Shown piece after piece: positions 4,623 through 5,329 of a stretch of 5,329 nt of DNA. The stretch spans positions 1 through 5,329 of the forward strand of contig JAEXJH010000461.1 in assembly GCA_023445955.1 (NCBI GenBank), written 5' to 3'. Position 1 is the first letter of the stretch, and each line of letters opens with the position of its first letter. The position numbers and the translations under genes are program-made. The DNA comes from Pseudomonadota bacterium. GTDB taxonomy: Bacteria; Pseudomonadota; Alphaproteobacteria; Caulobacterales; Caulobacteraceae. The notes under the pieces were generated by a model. It saw only the letters and a list, made by a program, of their open reading frames with translations. It had not been told where the DNA came from and made no database searches.

Positions 4623-5329
4623 ATGGCGAGTTGGGATCCTGACGTCTACGCCCTCTATCGCGGCTATCGCGAGCGGCCGGCGCTGGACCTGCTGACGGCC
4701 ATTCCCCGTGACCTTGAACCGCGCGAGATTTGGGACCTGGGCTGTGGCCTGGGCGAGCAGGCGGCGCTGCTGGCCGCTCGGCATCCAGCGGCGCGGGTGC
4801 GGGGCATGGACTCCAGCCCCGAGATGCTGGAACGGGCCAAGGCCCTGCCGGCGCGGGTCGAGTGGGTGCTGGGCGACATCGCCAGCTTCGCGCCAAACGT
4901 CCCGGCCGATCTGATCTTCAGCAACGCGGCCCTGCAGTGGGTGGACGATCATGAGCGCCTGATCCCGCACCTGGCCAACAGCCTCGCGCCGGGCGGCGTG
5001 CTGGCGGTGCAGATGCCTGTGGTCGAGGGCCTGGGATGGCGGGCCAGCCTTCTGGAGATCGCGGCAGAAGGGCCGTGGGCGGCCCGCTTCAATGGCGTCG
5101 AGGCGGTTCGCCACGCCAATGCGGCTGAGGACTACTATGGCTGGCTGGCCCCAACCTGTCCCGAGATCGACATTTGGACCACGACCTATCTGCACGCCCT
5201 GCACGGCCAGGATCCGATCGTCGATTGGACCATGGGCACGACGCTGCGACCCTATCTCGACGCCCTGCCGGACGAGGAGAAAAAGCCGTTTCTCGACGCC
5301 TGGCGGGCGCGGCTGGCGCAGGACCATCC
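4623..5329 (+). CDS. tam: Trans-aconitate 2-methyltransferase (3'-truncated)
   Basis: Cytoplasmic SAM-dependent methyltransferase that esterifies trans-aconitate, a spontaneous isomer of cis-aconitate that inhibits aconitase. 235 codons are visible and the frame is still open at the window end; E. coli Tam has 252 residues, so about 20 are missing. Class I methyltransferase motifs are in order: SAM-binding IWDLGCGLGE at 36-45, acidic D63 in GMDSSPEML, GDI at 84-86, and the post-motif DLIFSNAALQW at 96-106. Tam-specific stretches include the N-terminal WDPDVY, LAVQMP in the middle and EIDIWTTTYLH towards the C-terminus, all close to the E. coli protein as I remember it. GGAGGA at 4611-4616 with a six-base spacer supports the ATG at 4623. 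It is transcribed divergently from the small membrane protein gene; the shared gap holds a palindrome and two GANTC sites. No promoter hexamers were convincing. Confidence 0.92.
   Translation, partial: MASWDPDVYALYRGYRERPALDLLTAIPRDLEPREIWDLGCGLGEQAALLAARHPAARVRGMDSSPEMLERAKALPARVEWVLGDIASFAPNVPADLIFSNAALQWVDDHERLIPHLANSLAPGGVLAVQMPVVEGLGWRASLLEIAAEGPWAARFNGVEAVRHANAAEDYYGWLAPTCPEIDIWTTTYLHALHGQDPIVDWTMGTTLRPYLDALPDEEKKPFLDAWRARLAQDH

Noticed and set aside
4596..5327. 243-codon minus-strand frame opposite tam
   Set aside because: tam on the plus strand has all methyltransferase motifs in order; the opposite frame shows none of its own.

Overview
The window looks like chromosomal DNA of a Caulobacter-type alphaproteobacterium. 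The support is high-GC coding sequence with strong G/C preference at third codon positions, an spmX gene (a stalked-pole polarity factor known from Caulobacteraceae), and only five GANTC sites (CcrM methylation motif) in 5.3 kb by hand count. I cannot fix the species.

Layout, left to right. Bases 2-1402 (+) are the 5'-truncated magnesium channel/transporter gene mgtE. Bases 1403-1496 are a short intergenic region with a well-formed -24/-12 (sigma54) promoter. Bases 1497-2801 (+) are spmX: a phage-lysozyme-like domain, a Pro/acidic linker and two C-terminal membrane helices. A short gap follows with a terminator-like hairpin placed directly before the ribosome-binding site of the next gene. 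Bases 2886-4040 (+) are an isovaleryl-CoA dehydrogenase gene of leucine catabolism. Bases 4041-4329 hold no long gene, but on the minus strand they contain what looks like a compact short transcript: an almost ideal Shine-Dalgarno, a 22-codon ORF, a GNRA-capped hairpin and a strong intrinsic terminator facing ivd. Bases 4330-4479 (-) encode a 49-residue single-helix membrane protein. It is divergent, across a 143-bp region with a palindrome and two GANTC sites, from tam (4623 to the window end, +), trans-aconitate 2-methyltransferase, which is cut off at its 3' end.

The genes do not form one pathway. mgtE (ion homeostasis), ivd (leucine degradation) and tam (trans-aconitate detoxification) are housekeeping or metabolic. 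spmX is a cell-cycle/polarity gene with its own promoter. The less ordinary material is the spmX promoter and its altered lysozyme active site, the hairpin in front of ivd, the minus-strand small transcript, and the divergent control region upstream of tam. No mobile element, CRISPR array, tRNA or rRNA was seen.
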